From Deinococcales bacterium (GTDB taxonomy: Bacteria > Deinococcota > Deinococci > Deinococcales > Deinococcaceae), in NCBI GenBank assembly GCA_014378225.1, contig JACMOA010000275.1, forward strand, positions 1-6,400: a stretch of 6,400 nucleotides of DNA. The letters run 5' to 3'. The translations under genes were made by a program, and so were the position numbers. Positions 5,304 to 6,400 of this stretch are shown here, one piece after another. Position 1 is the first letter of the stretch. Every line of letters begins with the position of its first letter. The notes beneath the pieces were generated by a model. The model did not search any database. It saw only the letters and a list, made by a program, of their open reading frames with translations, and was not told the DNA's origin.

Positions 5304-6266
5304 CTATTTGAAGGTACCGTTGAGACCATTGGGGAAGAACCCGCCCTTGCCCGCGCCGCCCAGATAAACGATACGGAGTACTTCGGCCACGCTGCGGCTG
5401 TAAGAGATGCTGTTGGCATCCGTAGGAATGATATTGGCTCGTTCCACGCCACGCACGGTCTTGACGATACCCTCGTCCTTACCGCCGCCCACGGAACCAC
5501 GCAGTGCGCTGATAAGACCAATCAGGGTTTTCACATTGACCCCAAAGCCGGTTTGAGTGTAGCGCTCACGGTACAGCAGGGTGCGAACTTCGCCCGCGTG
5601 ATAGGCTTCCACAGACAGAATTCCAGCAGCAGCCTCGAGATAATCCGGGTTGGTGATGAGTTTGGCTGCACCCTTGTAGGCAGTGACGCCCACGTCTTCA
5701 AAAATGAACGCGCCGTGCAGAAAATATAGGCCCCGTACCGAAGTTCGGGTGCCGGGAACTACGTTAGAGTAAGGGCTGAAGGCCAGCGCCGCTGGGGCTT
5801 TGGTTGCTGCCTGTGCCGCTGCACCAAAGGCTGGGCCGATGTCTAGCACGGGGCGTGGCACTGCTCTGCTTCCCAGTGCGCCCACCAGAAACTTGACGTG
5901 GTTGAACTCGTCTTCGGCAATCTCTTCGGCGTAGGCTTTGACTGCGGAGCTACCAAAGTCCATCGGACGGGTGCCATCAAATCTGGGCTGCTTGCCCGTG
6001 CCGTTGGGCAGAATAATGGCGGCATTTCCTCCAATGGCCTTGAGTTCGCCTAAGCGGCCCACGGCGGCCAGGTAAAAGGCGGCTTCCAGGTACTCGAGGT
6101 TCAGCGCAAAGTTGAGGATATCTACATCCTGGTCTTTTTTGGGCGCTGCGGTGGCGGCTAACGCCGAGGGTAATCCACCACTGAGAGCGCCTGCGCCGAT
6201 GAGGCCGACTTTGCCGAGGAAATCGCGGCGTGAGGTGTGGCCCGGTTTTATGGATGAATCACTCAT
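5304..6266 (-). CDS. Tat-exported ferritin-like domain protein (Ferritin_2 type), paralogue 2
   Basis: The 320-residue product has the same twin-arginine signal as its neighbour (SRRDFLG at 12-18, then KVGLIGAGAL), but its hydrophobic region ends in ALA-A at about 36-38 with no cysteine, so a soluble secreted protein is expected. Diiron-type ligands are all present: Glu58/Glu61 in LEYLEA, Glu120-x-x-His123 in DEFNH, Glu190 in FED, and Glu220-x-x-His223 in EAYH. The C-terminus GGFFPNGLNG matches paralogue 1. Compared with paralogue 1 it has an insertion of about ten residues near 169-178, before the third metal-ligand helix. The ATG at 6266 follows GGAG by six bases, the same layout as in paralogue 1; an upstream in-frame ATG at 6308 would displace the Tat motif and has no better ribosome site. 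The gene lies upstream of paralogue 1 on the same strand but has its own terminator, so the two appear to be separate transcription units. Confidence 0.88.
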   Translation of the reverse strand: MSDSSIKPGHTSRRDFLGKVGLIGAGALSGGLPSALAATAAPKKDQDVDILNFALNLEYLEAAFYLAAVGRLGELKAIGGNAAIILPNGTGKQPRFDGTRPMDFGSSAVKAYAEEIAEDEFNHVKFLVGALGSRAVPRPVLDIGPAFGAAAQAATKAPAALAFSPYSNVVPGTRTSVRGLYFLHGAFIFEDVGVTAYKGAAKLITNPDYLEAAAGILSVEAYHAGEVRTLLYRERYTQTGFGVNVKTLIGLISALRGSVGGGKDEGIVKTVRGVERANIIPTDANSISYSRSVAEVLRIVYLGGAGKGGFFPNGLNGTFK

Positions 6267-6344
6267 GGGTTTCTCCAGTAGTTTGCTGCTTTCACATGCT
6301 TGGAGCATAGAAAGCCGGATAAGCGTAGCAATTTATGAAATTCT

Positions 6345-6385
6345 ACACTTTGCATTGTGTCTTCAATTTCTGAGTCCTAACTGAA
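6345..6385 (-). promoter_or_regulatory. Control module of paralogue 2: 11-bp repeats plus ACAC-N8-GTGT box
   Basis: ACAC-N8-GTGT (6345-6360) begins 79 bases upstream of the ATG at 6266, exactly as in paralogue 1, and shares the core ACACAATGCA on the minus strand. Beyond it two 11-bp units (6364-6374 and 6375-6385) keep the CTGAR core in the same register as the repeats at 5000-5021. The third unit is not recognisable. A possible -35 TTGAAG (6361-6366) and -10 TAGAAT (6340-6345) are only 15 bp apart, shorter than usual. The leader between box and ATG is only partly conserved, so selection on the module is likely. Confidence 0.6.
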
Positions 6386-6400
6386 GGCTTTTTTACTTGT

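Larger units (their letters stand above)
1..6400. repeat. Highly iterated palindrome CTCGAG, 37 copies
   Basis: I counted CTCGAG 37 times by reading through the window, first at 108 and last at 6093. About 26 lie in coding sequence and 11 in the roughly 1.36 kb of non-coding sequence, so it is at least as dense between genes. At this base composition about two copies would be expected. Sites read in different codon frames in different genes, so codon preference does not explain them. HIP1 (GCGATCGC) of cyanobacteria is a known analogue of such iteration. Confidence 0.9.

Noticed and set aside
3813..5521. Alternative minus-strand frames at the 3' ends of both ferritin-like genes (3813-4184 and 5270-5521) with similar peptides
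   Set aside because: The similarity follows from the shared ancestry of the main frames; both run through intrinsic terminators or lack ribosome sites.
6267..6308. Upstream ATG at 6308 for ferritin-like paralogue 2
   Set aside because: It would add 14 residues ahead of the Tat motif; the GGAG-supported ATG at 6266 mirrors paralogue 1 in position and spacing.
1..6400. CRISPR array
   Set aside because: The CTCGAG copies are 6-bp sites at irregular spacing, and no 25-40-base repeats with uniform spacers exist.

Overview
The window reads as ordinary chromosomal DNA from a free-living bacterium of moderate GC content (roughly mid-50s percent, by eye). It holds five genes, four of them with clear products at the level of family or topology, and no tRNA, rRNA, CRISPR array, transposase or phage gene. 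Two features give it character. The palindrome CTCGAG occurs 37 times in 6.4 kb, against about two expected. There is also a tandem pair of Tat-exported ferritin-like proteins. Tat-exported Ferritin_2 proteins together with a single-subunit NADH dehydrogenase would suit a Deinococcota-type aerobe, but this placement is a weak inference and no marker gene settles it.

Layout. Positions 8-520 (minus) encode a small secreted four-cysteine protein of unknown function. Positions 521-704 hold a perfect 20-bp inverted repeat built from an iterated CGTTTGACGTTT motif. Positions 705-2162 (minus) encode a 485-residue membrane protein with two N-terminal and about five C-terminal helices around a large beta-rich extracytoplasmic domain. 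Positions 2163-2630 form a divergent regulatory gap with a strong extended -10 promoter (TGATATAAT) pointing right, overlaid by a 10-bp-arm palindrome, and a second palindrome in the presumed leader. Positions 2631-3767 (plus) encode a type II NADH:quinone oxidoreductase-like flavoprotein. Positions 3768-3936 carry two facing intrinsic terminators that separate this gene from the convergent ferritin-like genes.

Positions 3937-4902 and 5304-6266 (both minus) are the ferritin-like paralogues. Each has its own ribosome site, its own intrinsic terminator and its own upstream control region. The two control regions share an ACAC-N8-GTGT box at exactly the same distance from the start codon, followed upstream by tandem 11-bp direct repeats in the same register. 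This looks like a two-component (OmpR/PhoB-type) or similar activator site inherited with the gene duplication.

How the genes may work together (inference). The NADH dehydrogenase feeds electrons into the quinone pool at the inner face of the membrane. The two ferritin-like proteins, exported folded with metal, would bind iron or manganese outside the membrane, possibly as protection against oxidation or drying. The most notable points are the CTCGAG iteration, its conservation at three homologous positions in the duplicated genes, and the shared 11-bp repeat regulatory module.
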